A stretch of 64,000 bases of DNA, taken from NCBI GenBank assembly GCA_902632595.1, contig CACPDC010000010.1, positions 1 to 64,000 on the forward strand, written 5' to 3'. Numbering within the stretch: the first letter of the stretch is position 1; each line of letters opens with the position of its first letter. The notes under the pieces are model-generated. The model had not been told where the DNA came from. It saw only the letters and a program-made list of their open reading frames with translations, and did no database searches. A program made the position numbers and the translations under genes. Positions 8,432-17,816 of the stretch are shown piece by piece. This DNA is from an uncultured SAR116 cluster alpha proteobacterium (lineage in GTDB: Bacteria > Pseudomonadota > Alphaproteobacteria > Puniceispirillales > Puniceispirillaceae).

Positions 8432-9256
8432 CTATACTTTTGTCTGAGCCTTTTCACCTTCTCGGAGCAACTTTAGCAATGGGACGTGCAATCCTGCGTT
8501 TGCAGCAACAATATCTCCATTTTCCAAGATAGTATCTTTCGATGAAAAGTCAGACACAAAACCTCCAGCTTCTCTGACCAATAAAGTGCCAGCTGCTATA
8601 TCCCAAAGTTGAAGTCCATATTCCCAAAAACCATCAAATCTACCTGCTGCAACCCACGCCATGTCAAGAGCTGCGGAGCCAAACTGACGAATTCCCATGC
8701 ATCTTGGCATAATATATTCCAATTGGTTAATAGAGGAAATCTCTTGTTCAGCGGTGTTTCTTCCAATTATTGGTATTCCTGTTGCAAATAGAGCATTTTC
8801 AATTCGTTTTCTTCCAGAAACGCGTATCCTGCGGTCATTTAAAAAAGCACCTTTTCCCAATTCAGCAAAGAAAAACTCATCTCTTAATGGGTCTAAAATA
8901 CCAGCAGCTGTTAATTTTTTATTCTCTAAAACAGCGACCGAAATTGCAAAATGTGGCACACCATGAAGAAAATTTGTGTTTCCGTCTAAAGGATCAATTA
9001 TCCAAGTGGCTCCATCAGTGAGGTTTTCCTCAATTCTTTTGGTTTCTTTTGATATAATATCCCATCCAGGACGTCCAGTTTTAAGCTCATCCATCAAAGT
9101 GCGTTTTGCGGATAAATCAGCTTGGCTTAAAAAATCGGCTGAACTTTTTAGGCTTACCTGTAAATTTTCCATTTCTCCAAAATCCCGCAACATGCGACGT
9201 GCAGCTTTACTTGCCGCCTTGAAAATCACATTTATAATTGCAGAACGTAATGCCAT
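8432..9256 (-). CDS. suhB: Inositol monophosphatase family protein (SuhB)
   Basis: Mg-dependent phosphatase of the IMPase fold, 274 residues. The two metal-binding motifs are intact: WIIDPLDGNTNFLHG near residue 83 and WDIAAG near 217. The N-terminus matches the SuhB of Alphaproteobacteria closely in style. The substrate may be inositol phosphate or a related sugar phosphate; E. coli SuhB also takes part in rRNA antitermination, which cannot be judged here. Six bases separate it from the upstream efp gene, with which it probably forms an operon. Its own ribosome site is weak, suggesting coupling. Confidence 0.9.
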   Translation of the reverse strand: MALRSAIINVIFKAASKAARRMLRDFGEMENLQVSLKSSADFLSQADLSAKRTLMDELKTGRPGWDIISKETKRIEENLTDGATWIIDPLDGNTNFLHGVPHFAISVAVLENKKLTAAGILDPLRDEFFFAELGKGAFLNDRRIRVSGRKRIENALFATGIPIIGRNTAEQEISSINQLEYIMPRCMGIRQFGSAALDMAWVAAGRFDGFWEYGLQLWDIAAGTLLVREAGGFVSDFSSKDTILENGDIVAANAGLHVPLLKLLREGEKAQTKV

Positions 9257-9262
9257 TTGAAA

Positions 9263-9829
9263 TTAGTCTTTCGCCCGCTCTATATATGTTGAGTCTTCAA
9301 TTTTCACTACAATTCTTGTACCTTTTTCGATAAAAGGAGGTACCATTACACGAACACCGTTGTCAGCGATCGCAGGCTTGTATGATGAGGAAGCAGTTTG
9401 ACCTTTTACTACAGCATCAGCCTCTATTATTGTAACGGTAGTCTGGTCAGGTAGAGTTGCTGATATGGGTTCGCCGTTATACATTGAAACTGAGACAATC
9501 ATCCCGTCCTGCAAAAACGCCACTGTTTCACCAATCATTTCTGTCGCAATAGCTATTTGTTCAAATGTCTCAGAATGCATAAAAATGTGTGCCTCTCCTT
9601 CCTTATACAAATATGAGCATTCAATCTCATCTAAAATCACACGTTCAACACTCTCAGTTGAACGAAACCGTTCATTCAATTTTGTTCCATCTCGAATGTC
9701 CCGCAATTCTACCTGTGCAAATGCACCACCCTTTCCAGGTTTTACATGGCTTGTTTTAGCGGCAACCCACAAGCGTCCGTTATGGTTAATTACATTGCCT
9801 GGCTTAATCGCATTACCATTGATTTTCAC
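9263..9829 (-). CDS. efp: Elongation factor P
   Basis: Relieves ribosome stalling at consecutive prolines. The 188 residues comprise the three-domain EF-P fold, with the lysine-bearing loop VKPGKGGAF at about 31-39; the Lys is the residue that is beta-lysylated in other bacteria. No modification gene (epmA/epmB) is present in the window. The start is a GTG at 9829, supported by AGGAGA eight bases upstream. It precedes suhB, and the transketolase gene ends 51 bases before it on the same strand. Confidence 0.96.
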   Translation of the reverse strand: MKINGNAIKPGNVINHNGRLWVAAKTSHVKPGKGGAFAQVELRDIRDGTKLNERFRSTESVERVILDEIECSYLYKEGEAHIFMHSETFEQIAIATEMIGETVAFLQDGMIVSVSMYNGEPISATLPDQTTVTIIEADAVVKGQTASSSYKPAIADNGVRVMVPPFIEKGTRIVVKIEDSTYIERAKD

Positions 9830-9879
9830 GAATTTGTCTCCTTAATTTGACTCTATTAGCTGAAAGTACAAGTTGTTAA

Positions 9880-11868
9880 TCACAAATTATTTAGTTGGCT
9901 CGTGGCTAAATCTATTATTGCCTGAGTTGTAATGCCAAAATGGTTAAATAAATCTTCAGCGGGCGCAGATGCACCAAAACTTTTCATGCCAATAAAATGC
10001 CCATTTGCACCAATTATTTTTTCCCACCCTGTTTCTACGCCTGCTTCAATTGCTATTACCACTTTAGATTGACCGCGCATGTCTCGAATGAAATCTTCAC
10101 TTTGTTTTGCAAATCTGTTTAAGCAAGGAATAGAGACAAGTCTGGTAGGGATACTCCTTGCTTCTAGTTCTAACCTAGCTTCTTCAGCTTTTGACACTTC
10201 TGACCCACTAGCCATCAATGTAACAATAGCGTTTTGGCTAGCCTCACGAAGGATATATCCCCCATTGATGGATAAATTATTTTGGCTTTCTGTTAGGCGT
10301 AATTGGGGTAGTCCTTGGCGTGAAAGTGCTAATACAGAAGGGGTTGTTTCAGATAAACAAGCTAATTCCCAAGCCTCTGCTGTTTCTACTATATCACACG
10401 GTCTAAAAACATCTAAATTTGGGATCACACGAAGAGAAGCCAAATGTTCTATTGGTTGATGAGTTGGACCATCTTCACCAAGACCAATACTGTCATGTGT
10501 CATTACGTAAATAACTTTTTGTTGCATAAGAGCAGAGAGGCGAATGGCCGGCCTACAATAATCTGTGAATACAAGGAAGGTTCCCCCAAACGGCGTCACG
10601 CCGCCATGCAGTGCCATTCCGTTCATCGCCGCCGCCATTGCGTGCTCTCTAACCCCGTAGTGTACATAACTCCCTTTATAATGAGATGCTGAAAAAATTG
10701 AGTGTTCAGCTACCTTTGTATTGTTTGAGCCCGTTAAGTCCGCCGATCCTCCGAATAATGAGGGATAAGCAGGTAAAAGTATTTCAATAGACCTTTGGCT
10801 CGCAACTCTAGTTGCTAGTTTTTGAGGTTTTGATATCAAATGAGATTTGAATTCTGAAACGGCTTTGTGAATATTCTTTTTATAATCATCATTTAAACGC
10901 TCTTTAAATTTGTCCCAATCTTTTTCTGACTTGGCTCGTTTTTCCCAAGCACCATAATCCGAAAAACCTTTTGTACCAATCTTTCGCCAGTCTTCTATTA
11001 TTTCAGTGGGTAAAATAAAGGGATCAAATTGCCAGTTTAACTCTTTTCTAGTTAGTACAATTTCATCATTGCCAAGAGGTGCTCCATGGATTTTGGCAGT
11101 GCCTGCTTTGTTAGGGGAACCAAATCCAATTTGAGTTTTGCATCTAATAAGAGTTGGTTTTTTATTATTTGCTCTTGCGTCTGATATCGCAACATCAATT
11201 TGGTCATGGTTATGCCCGTTGCAACTGAGCACCTGCCAGCCATATGATAGAAACCTTTGGGTAACATCATCTGACGTTGCAATATCTGTGCTTCCATCGA
11301 TTGAAATACCGTTGTCGTCAAATAGCACAATTAGTTTACCAAGTTCCAAGTGACCCGCTAATGAAGCAGCTTCGTGACTTATCCCCTCCATTAAACAACC
11401 ATCACCAGCAATAACATAGCTCATATGATTTACAAGGTTATCTCCAAATTCTGCATTAAGGTGTCTTTCAGCCATTGCAAATCCAACTGCGTTTGCTAAT
11501 CCTTGCCCTAATGGACCGGTAGTTGTCTCAATTCCCATAGCGTGACCATATTCTGGATGCCCCGCGGTTTTCGAAGCAAGTTGCCGAAAATTTTTAATTT
11601 CTTCGATACTGATATCTGGATATCCCGTCAGATATAAAAGAGCATACAATAACATTGAACCATGACCTGCAGAGAGAATAAACCGATCCCTATCTGGCCA
11701 TTTTGGATTATCTGCATAAAATTTTAAATGATTAGAATATAAAACAGTTGCAACGTCTGCCATACCCATCGGCATTCCTGGATGCCCAGAATTTGCTGCT
11801 TCTACAGCATCCATTGATAGCGCACGGATGGCATTTGCCATTGCTATTGATTTATTGGAATTAGGCAT
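9880..11868 (-). CDS. tkt: Transketolase
   Basis: Thiamine-diphosphate enzyme moving two-carbon units between sugar phosphates in the pentose phosphate pathway. The 662 residues are full length. Visible landmarks are GHPGMPMG near residue 28, the TPP motif beginning GDGCLMEGISHEAASLAGH near 155, and the pyrimidine-domain segment FGGTFLVFTDYCRPAIR. The ATG at 11868 follows AAGGAAAT. It is divergent from the zapA operon across a 305-base gap containing a perfect inverted repeat. It may be read together with efp and suhB downstream. Confidence 0.96.
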   Translation of the reverse strand: MPNSNKSIAMANAIRALSMDAVEAANSGHPGMPMGMADVATVLYSNHLKFYADNPKWPDRDRFILSAGHGSMLLYALLYLTGYPDISIEEIKNFRQLASKTAGHPEYGHAMGIETTTGPLGQGLANAVGFAMAERHLNAEFGDNLVNHMSYVIAGDGCLMEGISHEAASLAGHLELGKLIVLFDDNGISIDGSTDIATSDDVTQRFLSYGWQVLSCNGHNHDQIDVAISDARANNKKPTLIRCKTQIGFGSPNKAGTAKIHGAPLGNDEIVLTRKELNWQFDPFILPTEIIEDWRKIGTKGFSDYGAWEKRAKSEKDWDKFKERLNDDYKKNIHKAVSEFKSHLISKPQKLATRVASQRSIEILLPAYPSLFGGSADLTGSNNTKVAEHSIFSASHYKGSYVHYGVREHAMAAAMNGMALHGGVTPFGGTFLVFTDYCRPAIRLSALMQQKVIYVMTHDSIGLGEDGPTHQPIEHLASLRVIPNLDVFRPCDIVETAEAWELACLSETTPSVLALSRQGLPQLRLTESQNNLSINGGYILREASQNAIVTLMASGSEVSKAEEARLELEARSIPTRLVSIPCLNRFAKQSEDFIRDMRGQSKVVIAIEAGVETGWEKIIGANGHFIGMKSFGASAPAEDLFNHFGITTQAIIDLATSQLNNL

Positions 11869-11992
11869 ATTTGTTATTTCCTTTCATCTAAAATTTTTTA
11901 CTGGCATAGAATTAATTTTTTCTAGAACTAATACGATAATATTTTAAAAAAGTATTTTTGCTTTTTGGAAAATGCCTGATTTAACAGCCAGC

Positions 11993-12012
11993 AGTCAAAT
12001 GCTAGTTTGACT
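11993..12012. promoter_or_regulatory. Perfect inverted repeat, possible operator
   Basis: AGTCAAA at 11993-11999 is mirrored by TTTGACT at 12006-12012 around a six-base centre. It is not followed by a T run on either strand, so a protein-binding site is more likely than a terminator. It lies about 125 bases upstream of the tkt start. Confidence 0.35.
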
Positions 12013-12118
12013 TGTGTAAGGAAAAATAAATAAATTCTTTTTCTTGAAAATTAAACTCACAATGCTTCTGTTCTCATGCTTAACACTCGGACGCAAACTA
12101 ATTGAGGTATTTATTTTT

Positions 12119-12147
12119 TTGATGAAAAAGGATAATGTGATTATATT
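12119..12147 (+). promoter_or_regulatory. Candidate sigma-70 promoter of the zapA operon
   Basis: TTGATG (12119-12124) and TATATT (12142-12147) are separated by 17 bases. The predicted start, near 12154, would leave a leader of about 20 bases before the ATG at 12174. Confidence 0.5.
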
Positions 12148-12173
12148 AAAGATGAAAAGGTTTTTTGTTCCAA

Positions 12174-12437
12174 ATGAATGAAATTGAAAGAGCATTAGAC
12201 AGACTTAAAAAAGCTGTGGGTGAATTGAAACACAATTTCAATAAAGAGCGTTCCTCAGAAGGGCTAGTAGAGCAGGTATCAACTATAAATGAGAACGAGC
12301 TATCTGAATTAAAGTCAATCAAATCTCAAATTTCAGATGCAATATCTAATTTGGAGCAGTTTTCATTTGCTGAAAATAAAAAAATTAATAATAAATCTTC
12401 AGAAATCGGTGAAAATAATCAAGCAGGAGATGGGTGA
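12174..12437 (+). CDS. Small coiled-coil protein upstream of zapA (DUF4164-like)
   Basis: It has 87 residues, starting MNEIERALDRLKKAVGEL. It is charged, rich in heptads, with predicted helices at about 1-30 and 38-62 and a polar tail. Short coiled-coil proteins of this kind (DUF4164-like) sit just before zapA in many Alphaproteobacteria. I infer, without proof, a role near the divisome. A TTG nine bases upstream in frame is an alternative start, but the ATG fits better. Its stop overlaps the zapA start (TGATG), so translation is coupled. Confidence 0.75.
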   Translation: MNEIERALDRLKKAVGELKHNFNKERSSEGLVEQVSTINENELSELKSIKSQISDAISNLEQFSFAENKKINNKSSEIGENNQAGDG

Positions 12438-12814
12438 TGAGCCAGTCTACTGTAACGATTAGAATAAATGGTCAACCCTATCAGATGGGATGCGATACTG
12501 GTCAAGAAAATCATATTGAAGAGATGGGAAGAAATGTGGATTCGATTGTGCAACAGCTTGTTAAGTCTGTAGGGCAAATCGGGGACGCTAGGTTGCTGGC
12601 GATGGCTGGTTTAATACTATCTGATCAGGTCCAATCAGCTAATCAACAATCCACTCCCGCGTCCAAGCAGATTTTAAATAGTTCATTTGAGGAACCTTTG
12701 CCTGCAATTGATCCAAAGAACATTACCCTTACTAGGGAGCAGATGGACAATCTTGTTGATCAAATTACAACCATAGCTGAAACAATAGAGGGTCTTGCGC
12801 AAACCCGAGACTAA
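12437..12814 (+). CDS. zapA: Cell division protein ZapA
   Basis: Cytoplasmic protein that bundles FtsZ filaments at the division site. It has 125 residues: an N-terminal ZapA head (VTIRINGQPYQMGCDTGQE and the following helix) and a C-terminal helical coiled coil. The ATG at 12437 follows AGGAG at 12425-12429; a GTG three bases earlier is possible. The gene is followed directly by 6S RNA, the order kept in many Proteobacteria. It joins ftsZ, ftsA, ftsQ and ftsW of this window in the division machinery. Confidence 0.92.
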   Translation: MSQSTVTIRINGQPYQMGCDTGQENHIEEMGRNVDSIVQQLVKSVGQIGDARLLAMAGLILSDQVQSANQQSTPASKQILNSSFEEPLPAIDPKNITLTREQMDNLVDQITTIAETIEGLAQTRD

Positions 12815-12823
12815 TAGTAAAAA
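12795..12823 (+). promoter_or_regulatory. Candidate promoter of 6S RNA
   Basis: TTGCGC (12795-12800) and TAAAAA (12818-12823), 17 bases apart, lie inside the end of zapA. The predicted start falls at about 12830, which agrees with the 5' end deduced from the RNA's closing stem. Confidence 0.4.
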
Positions 12824-12830
12824 TTTAAAG

Positions 12831-12985
12831 TGATAGCTGGGTGGTTCGTCAGGTTTTTCAATCCCTGGGACCATAACCTTCTGTAGGGAGTTGCCGCTGA
12901 AAGAGTTGAGGCTTTTTTATGTGATGCCCACCTGTATAACAGGTCACAGAGGATGAAATCAAACCAGCGGCTATTCTGGCTATCA
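12831..12985 (+). ncRNA. ssrS: 6S RNA
   Basis: This RNA mimics an open promoter and holds sigma-70 RNA polymerase in stationary phase. Identification rests on position (between zapA and the 5-formyl-THF cyclo-ligase gene, the conserved locus) and on structure. The ends form a long closing stem: TGATAGC at 12831-12837 pairs with GCTATCA at 12979-12985, and pairing continues inward with G-U wobbles. The interior has the expected long-hairpin layout with CCCTGGGACC on the 5' side of the central bubble. The length of about 155 bases is normal for the family. Exact ends are inferred. Confidence 0.85.
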
Positions 12986-13080
12986 CAATTAAGATGAAAT
13001 ACTGGTTAAACTATTAATTGGCTTAGAGAATATCTCAAAACAACAATATCTATAATGGGTAAAAATGTAAAAAGACAGCT

Positions 13081-13680
13081 ATGCAGGAAACACAGGTCGT
13101 TCATGAAAAAATGTTAGCGAGGAAAAAAGCAAAATCACTTCGTGAACAACTACATAAAAATTATTGTGACACAGCGCCAAAACAACTTTCAAATTTTGTG
13201 CCGGATCTACTTAAGAATTTTAAATGTTCCATTGTTGCTGGTTTTTTCCCTATCTATACCGAAATCAACATAATTCCATTGATGCAGGAACTGGCGGCCA
13301 AGAGGTGTAAATTATGTCTTCCCGTCACACCAATTGTTCCAAATGCTCTAATTTTTCGAAGTTACATTTTAGGACAAAAGCTTGAATTAGGGTCATACAA
13401 TACAAAACATCCAGGTGAGGAATCTTTTCAAGAGTTTCCTGATTTAGTTTTAATGCCCTTGCTGTCTTTCGATAAAGATTTCAACAGGCTTGGATATGGG
13501 GGAGGATATTATGATAGAACAATCTCTAAATATCGTAGATCTAAGCAAAAAGTTGGTTTTGTAGGGGTTGCTTATTCAGAGCAAGTTATTGATAAAGTTC
13601 CAACAACATTTGATGATGCGCCTTTGGACGGAATTTTAACGCCCTCAGGGTTAACCGTACGCAGAACTTGGTTTTCGTAA
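13081..13680 (+). CDS. fau: 5-formyltetrahydrofolate cyclo-ligase
   Basis: Converts 5-formyl-THF to 5,10-methenyl-THF with ATP, recycling folate. The 199 residues have an N-terminal basic helix (ARKKAKSLREQL), the central ELGSYNTKHP-type segment, and the C-terminal nucleotide-binding loop RLGYGGGYYDR near 138-148. The position downstream of 6S RNA matches E. coli ygfA, where the two are co-transcribed, and the absence of a terminator between them here suggests the same. It is followed by the ymdB-like gene after 18 bases. Confidence 0.92.
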   Translation: MQETQVVHEKMLARKKAKSLREQLHKNYCDTAPKQLSNFVPDLLKNFKCSIVAGFFPIYTEINIIPLMQELAAKRCKLCLPVTPIVPNALIFRSYILGQKLELGSYNTKHPGEESFQEFPDLVLMPLLSFDKDFNRLGYGGGYYDRTISKYRRSKQKVGFVGVAYSEQVIDKVPTTFDDAPLDGILTPSGLTVRRTWFS

Positions 13681-13698
13681 AAAAAGAAAGTTAACATC

Positions 13699-14514
13699 AT
13701 GCGAGTCTTATTTTTAGGGGATATTGTAGGTCGTACCGCAAGAAATGAAGTTTTAACGCAAACAATAAGCCTTAAAGATGAATATAAATGTGATTTTGTG
13801 GTTACAAACTGCGAGAATGCTGCAGGCGGGTTCGGAGTGACTCCTGATATTTGTGATGCACTATTTGACTGTGGGAGTGATGTACTTACGAGTGGTAATC
13901 ATATTTGGGATAAGACAGAAATTTCAAGTTATATTGCTAATGAGCCTAGGTTAATTCGTCCACTAAATATGAATGAAGGGTTCCCAGGTGCCGGAATTTT
14001 TATAACATCTGATATTAAAGGTAGGCGTCTTGCCGTGGTAAATATTATTACTAATCTGTTTATGTCAGATTATACGAATGTGTTTTCCGCAATTAGTAAT
14101 TGTTTAGAGAAGGTCAGGCTAGGTCAGGGTGCTGATGCGATTCTGGTTGATGTTCATGGTGAAGCTACTTCTGAAAAAATGGCGTTGGCGCATTTTTTAG
14201 ATGGCAAGGTTTCATGTGTTTTTGGCACTCATACCCATGTACCAACGGCAGATCATCAAATTTTGCCAAAAGGAACAGCATACCAGACCGATGTTGGTAT
14301 GTGTGGCGATTATAACTCCGTTATTGGTATGAATAAAGAAGTTGCCATAAGCAGATTTCTAAATAAGGCTTCGGGAAGGTTAACAGTGGCAACAGGTGAG
14401 CCAACTTTATGTGGCAACATTGTTGATATTGACGATAAAACAGGACTCGCACTTGCGATTGAACCCCTTCGAAGGGGTGGAATTTTACAAGAGACCGGCA
14501 CTCCGTTTAATTAA
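13699..14514 (+). CDS. ymdB: YmdB-type metallophosphodiesterase (TIGR00282 family)
   Basis: It has 271 residues, full length for a family of cytoplasmic dinuclear-metal phosphodiesterases; Bacillus YmdB cleaves 2',3'-cyclic nucleotides. Metal-binding motifs are all present: GDIVGR (8-12), NCENAAGG (about 36-43), SGNHIWDK (about 67-74), VDVHGEATSEK (about 150-160) and GTHTHVPTADHQ (about 176-187), plus the TDVGMCGDYNSVIGM segment. The ATG at 13699 follows AGAAAG. The substrate in this organism is unproven. Confidence 0.92.
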   Translation: MRVLFLGDIVGRTARNEVLTQTISLKDEYKCDFVVTNCENAAGGFGVTPDICDALFDCGSDVLTSGNHIWDKTEISSYIANEPRLIRPLNMNEGFPGAGIFITSDIKGRRLAVVNIITNLFMSDYTNVFSAISNCLEKVRLGQGADAILVDVHGEATSEKMALAHFLDGKVSCVFGTHTHVPTADHQILPKGTAYQTDVGMCGDYNSVIGMNKEVAISRFLNKASGRLTVATGEPTLCGNIVDIDDKTGLALAIEPLRRGGILQETGTPFN

Positions 14515-14688
14515 AATAAAATAATTTTATGCAATACTTTGTATTAAAATAACCCCATTTAAATAGTTTTTTTGGTGTTTTTCTGGTATAGCATTCTGCA
14601 AAAATGGTACAATCCAAAAAATATTTTTAGCTTTTGTTTATAAATATTCGGTAAGAAGATCAAGATATAACAATCAAGAGAAAAAGTG

Positions 14689-15432
14689 ATGGCGGGACAT
14701 TCTAAATTTAAAAATATACAGCATCGTAAAGGTGCTCAAGATAAAAAACGAGCAAAGATTTTTACTAGATTAATTAAAGAATTATCTGTTGCCGCACGCT
14801 CAAGCACAGACCCAGCAAGCAATCCTAGGTTGCGAAGCGCACTAGCAGCTGCCCGCGCTGCTAATATGCCAAAAGAAAATATAGAACGGGTGTTAAAGAA
14901 AGCTGAAGGTGGTGAAGGTGACTCCTATGAAGAAATTAGGTATGAGGGTTACGGACCAGGAGGAATAGCCTTTATTGTTGAAGCGGTAACGGATAATCGA
15001 AATAGGACAGCATCCGAGGTCCGGTCCTATTTTTCAAAATTTGGTGGTTCATTAGCAGAAACGGGCTCTGTGAGTTTTATGTTTGATAAGGTTGGGCAGA
15101 TTATCTACCCAAAATCTGTGGCTGATGCTGATACCATGTTTGATGTTGCTTTAGAGGCAGGTGCTGATAACGTGGAAACAGAGGATGATGCTCATATCAT
15201 CACAACAACAGCTGAAGATTTCAATTTTGTAAGAGAAAACATGGAACGGCATTATTCTACACCAGAGGAGGCTGGTTTGATATGGCAACCTCAAAATAGT
15301 ATTTCGGTGGAAGAAACAAATGCGACCATGCTTATTAAACTATATGACACACTTGATGAAAACGAAGATGTGCAAAATGTATTTGCTAATTTTGATATTT
15401 CAGATGAGGTCATTAAAAAACTCGATGGATAG
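14689..15432 (+). CDS. yebC: YebC/PmpR family protein (TACO1-like)
   Basis: It has 247 residues from the ATG at 14689 (MAGHSKFKNIQHRKG, the family's standard start); a GTG three bases upstream is in frame. The three-domain fold is complete, with ENIERVLKKAEGG near 60 and the DNRNRTASEVRSYFSKFGG motif near 103-121. Members are described as DNA-binding regulators and, more recently, as helpers of ribosomes at proline stretches, so the older transcription-factor name may mislead. It precedes ruvC by a few bases, the usual order in Proteobacteria. Confidence 0.93.
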   Translation: MAGHSKFKNIQHRKGAQDKKRAKIFTRLIKELSVAARSSTDPASNPRLRSALAAARAANMPKENIERVLKKAEGGEGDSYEEIRYEGYGPGGIAFIVEAVTDNRNRTASEVRSYFSKFGGSLAETGSVSFMFDKVGQIIYPKSVADADTMFDVALEAGADNVETEDDAHIITTTAEDFNFVRENMERHYSTPEEAGLIWQPQNSISVEETNATMLIKLYDTLDENEDVQNVFANFDISDEVIKKLDG

Positions 15433-15473
15433 CTTTTTTGGGAATTAAAAATAGCAATAAGCTGAAAACACGT

Positions 15474-16034
15474 ATGCTTGGCATTGATCCTGGTTTGCAA
15501 TGCACTGGGTGGGGTATTGTTGGTCAGTATGGATTGAGATTAACTCATTTAGCGCATGGTTCAATTAGAACTAAAGCAGCTTGGTCGTCTGCTGATAGGT
15601 TAAATAAAATCCACGATAGTCTAACAGAAGTTATTGCAGCTTGGCACCCAGACGTAGCATCGGTAGAACAAATTTTTGTCGCAAAAAGCCCGGAATCTGC
15701 CATAAAATTAGGGATGGCTCGAGGCGTCGCTATGCAAACTTGTGCAGCAAAAAAATTAGTCTTAATAGAAATATCTGCTAAACAGGTAAAAAAAGCTGTT
15801 ACCGGAAACGGCAGTGCTGATAAAAATCAAGTAGCTGCAATGGTGCAAAAACTGCTGAATGTAGAGCCTAAAGGATTGGATGCGTCGGATGCGCTTGCTA
15901 TTGCGATAGCAGGAATAAATATGGGACCAAATATTGCGGATATAACTAATCAAGCTGACAGTAAAACACTACAAAGAACTTCTAGCCTTCAACGGGCGAT
16001 TGAAGTTGCTCTTGCAAAAGAAACACGGAGATGA
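15474..16034 (+). CDS. ruvC: Holliday junction endonuclease RuvC
   Basis: Dimeric nuclease that resolves Holliday junctions brought by RuvAB. The acidic active site is intact: Asp in MLGIDPG at the start, Glu in VEQIF, and the pair in LDASDALAIAI. The ATG at 15474 gives 186 residues and places the GIDPG strand at the N-terminus as in the family; an in-frame TTG at 15438 would add 12 residues and reduce the gap after yebC. Its end precedes ruvA by seven bases. Confidence 0.93.
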   Translation: MLGIDPGLQCTGWGIVGQYGLRLTHLAHGSIRTKAAWSSADRLNKIHDSLTEVIAAWHPDVASVEQIFVAKSPESAIKLGMARGVAMQTCAAKKLVLIEISAKQVKKAVTGNGSADKNQVAAMVQKLLNVEPKGLDASDALAIAIAGINMGPNIADITNQADSKTLQRTSSLQRAIEVALAKETRR

Positions 16035-16041
16035 AACAGCT

Positions 16042-16662
16042 ATGATTGCACAGTTGACTGGACAAATTGCAGACCGACAGACAAATGACTTAATCTTAGA
16101 TGTTCACGGGGTTGGTTATCTCGTAACTATTTCAATGTCTACTTTAAAACAGATTCAAGGAATTACGGGAAATATTTCTTTATTAGTCGAGATGATTGTA
16201 CGTGAAGATTCTATTACTTTGTATGGATTTTATACACAAGAAGAGAAGTATGCTTTTAATCTTCTGCAAGCTGTCCAAGGAGTGGGTGCGAAAGCTGCAT
16301 TATCGATCTTATCTACTCTGTCTCCGGAGGAGTTAAAACGCGCAATTTTATCATCAGACAAAGCGATGGTAAGTCGCGCAGATGGAATTGGTCCCAAACT
16401 AGCGCAAAGAATTGTTAATGAATTGTCTGAGAAAGTTGGAAAATTACCGTCCGGTGTCGGTAGTTTGGAAAATGTGGAGGCGTCATTTCATAACCAAAAC
16501 AAATCTGAAGTTGCTCAAGATGCTTTATCAGCCCTAACAAACTTGGGCTATTCTCAAAGTGAGGCTTGGATAGCTGTTCAGAAAGCATCCGTTGGTTTAG
16601 ATGTGGATGACTTAGAATTGCTATTAAATAAGGCGCTTAAAGAGATTGGGCAAAAGCAATGA
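16042..16662 (+). CDS. ruvA: Holliday junction branch-migration protein RuvA
   Basis: Tetrameric DNA-binding subunit that docks RuvB on Holliday junctions. The ATG at 16042 gives 206 residues and the family start [13 protein letters not shown]; a longer frame to 16000 overlaps ruvC and is not favoured. The OB domain (1-65), the helix-hairpin-helix pairs ([13 protein letters not shown] and [16 protein letters not shown]) and the C-terminal RuvB-binding domain (about 155-204) are visible. The stop overlaps the ruvB start by four bases (ATGA). Confidence 0.95.
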   Translation: MIAQLTGQIADRQTNDLILDVHGVGYLVTISMSTLKQIQGITGNISLLVEMIVREDSITLYGFYTQEEKYAFNLLQAVQGVGAKAALSILSTLSPEELKRAILSSDKAMVSRADGIGPKLAQRIVNELSEKVGKLPSGVGSLENVEASFHNQNKSEVAQDALSALTNLGYSQSEAWIAVQKASVGLDVDDLELLLNKALKEIGQKQ

Positions 16663-17735
16663 ATGATGAGAAAAATAATGAAAATGAAGATCGTTTAGTA
16701 AGTGGAGAGAGTCAAGAAAATCAAGATATAGCCTTGCGTCCTAGAAAGCTTGATGAATTCATAGGACAAGGTCTTGGTAGACGTAATTTGGAGACATTCA
16801 TTGCAGCTTCAGTTCAGCGTCAAGATTCTCTAGACCATACCCTGCTACACGGGCCTCCAGGTCTTGGTAAAACAACGATGGCACAAATTATTGCAACCGA
16901 ATTAGGAGTTGGTTTTCGGGCTACATCTGGCCCAGTAATAGCTCGTGCCGGTGATTTAGCGGCATTACTCACAAATTTGGCACCTAGGGATGTTTTGTTT
17001 ATAGATGAGATTCATAGATTAAATCCTGCAGTTGAGGAAATTTTATACCCTGCTATGGAGGATTTTCAGCTTGATTTAATTATTGGAGAAGGACCATCTG
17101 CGCGCTCTGTTAGAATTGATTTACCTAAATTTACACTTGTTGGTGCAACCACCCGCGCAGGTTTATTGACAACTCCGTTAAGGGATAGATTTGGAATCCA
17201 AATGCGAATGCAATTTTACTCTGAGCAGGAATTAGTTAATATATTAACGCGGCAATCAAAAAAAATGAAAATCCAATTATCTGATGATGGTGCAATTGAA
17301 ATAGCCAGAAGGGCCAGAGGAACACCGCGCGTTGCGGGAAGATTATTGAGGCGTGTAAGAGATATAGTATCTATAGACGGTGACTCAATTATCACAAAAA
17401 AGGCTGCAGATCTAGCGTTATTAAGATTGGAAGTTGACGGAAAGGGGCTAGATCAAATGGATAGAAAATATTTGAAGTGCCTCGCCGATAATTATGGCGG
17501 TGGTCCTGTTGGGGTGGAAACACTCTCCGCCGTGCTTGCAGAGCAACGAGATATGTTAGAGGAAGTAATTGAACCCTTTTTGATGCAGACGGGACTATTG
17601 ATGAGAACACCACGTGGAAGATGTTTATCCAAATTGGGTTGGAATTATTTGGGGCTCGAACCACCGAAAGCGGTAACAAGACAATTAGAACTGTTAAGTC
17701 AGGATTTAGATTTTGCAGATGAAAATCAAAAATAG
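16659..17735 (+). CDS. ruvB: Holliday junction helicase RuvB
   Basis: AAA+ motor that drives branch migration with RuvA. The 358 residues include Walker [10 protein letters not shown] (about 65-73), Walker B LFIDEIHR (about 113-120), the sensor ATTRAG and the C-terminal winged helix ([18 protein letters not shown]). The N-terminal [12 protein letters not shown] is standard. Translation is coupled to ruvA by a four-base overlap. The ybgC-tol genes follow within 100 bases on the same strand. Confidence 0.97.
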   Translation: MNDEKNNENEDRLVSGESQENQDIALRPRKLDEFIGQGLGRRNLETFIAASVQRQDSLDHTLLHGPPGLGKTTMAQIIATELGVGFRATSGPVIARAGDLAALLTNLAPRDVLFIDEIHRLNPAVEEILYPAMEDFQLDLIIGEGPSARSVRIDLPKFTLVGATTRAGLLTTPLRDRFGIQMRMQFYSEQELVNILTRQSKKMKIQLSDDGAIEIARRARGTPRVAGRLLRRVRDIVSIDGDSIITKKAADLALLRLEVDGKGLDQMDRKYLKCLADNYGGGPVGVETLSAVLAEQRDMLEEVIEPFLMQTGLLMRTPRGRCLSKLGWNYLGLEPPKAVTRQLELLSQDLDFADENQK

Positions 17736-17816
17736 TTATGTTAATTGCTATTCAAAACATACTGGAATTGTAGATACTGGCTAATATTTTTTATTAAAAT
17801 AGGGTTAGAGCATCAA

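Larger units (their letters stand above)
11869..12173. other. Divergent control region, tkt versus the zapA operon
   Basis: This AT-rich region of about 305 bases holds a well-formed promoter for the zapA operon (12119-12147) and a perfect 7-base-arm inverted repeat at 11993-12012. A minus-strand open frame at 11995-12195 overlaps the promoter and looks like chance. No RNA gene is recognised. Confidence 0.5.
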
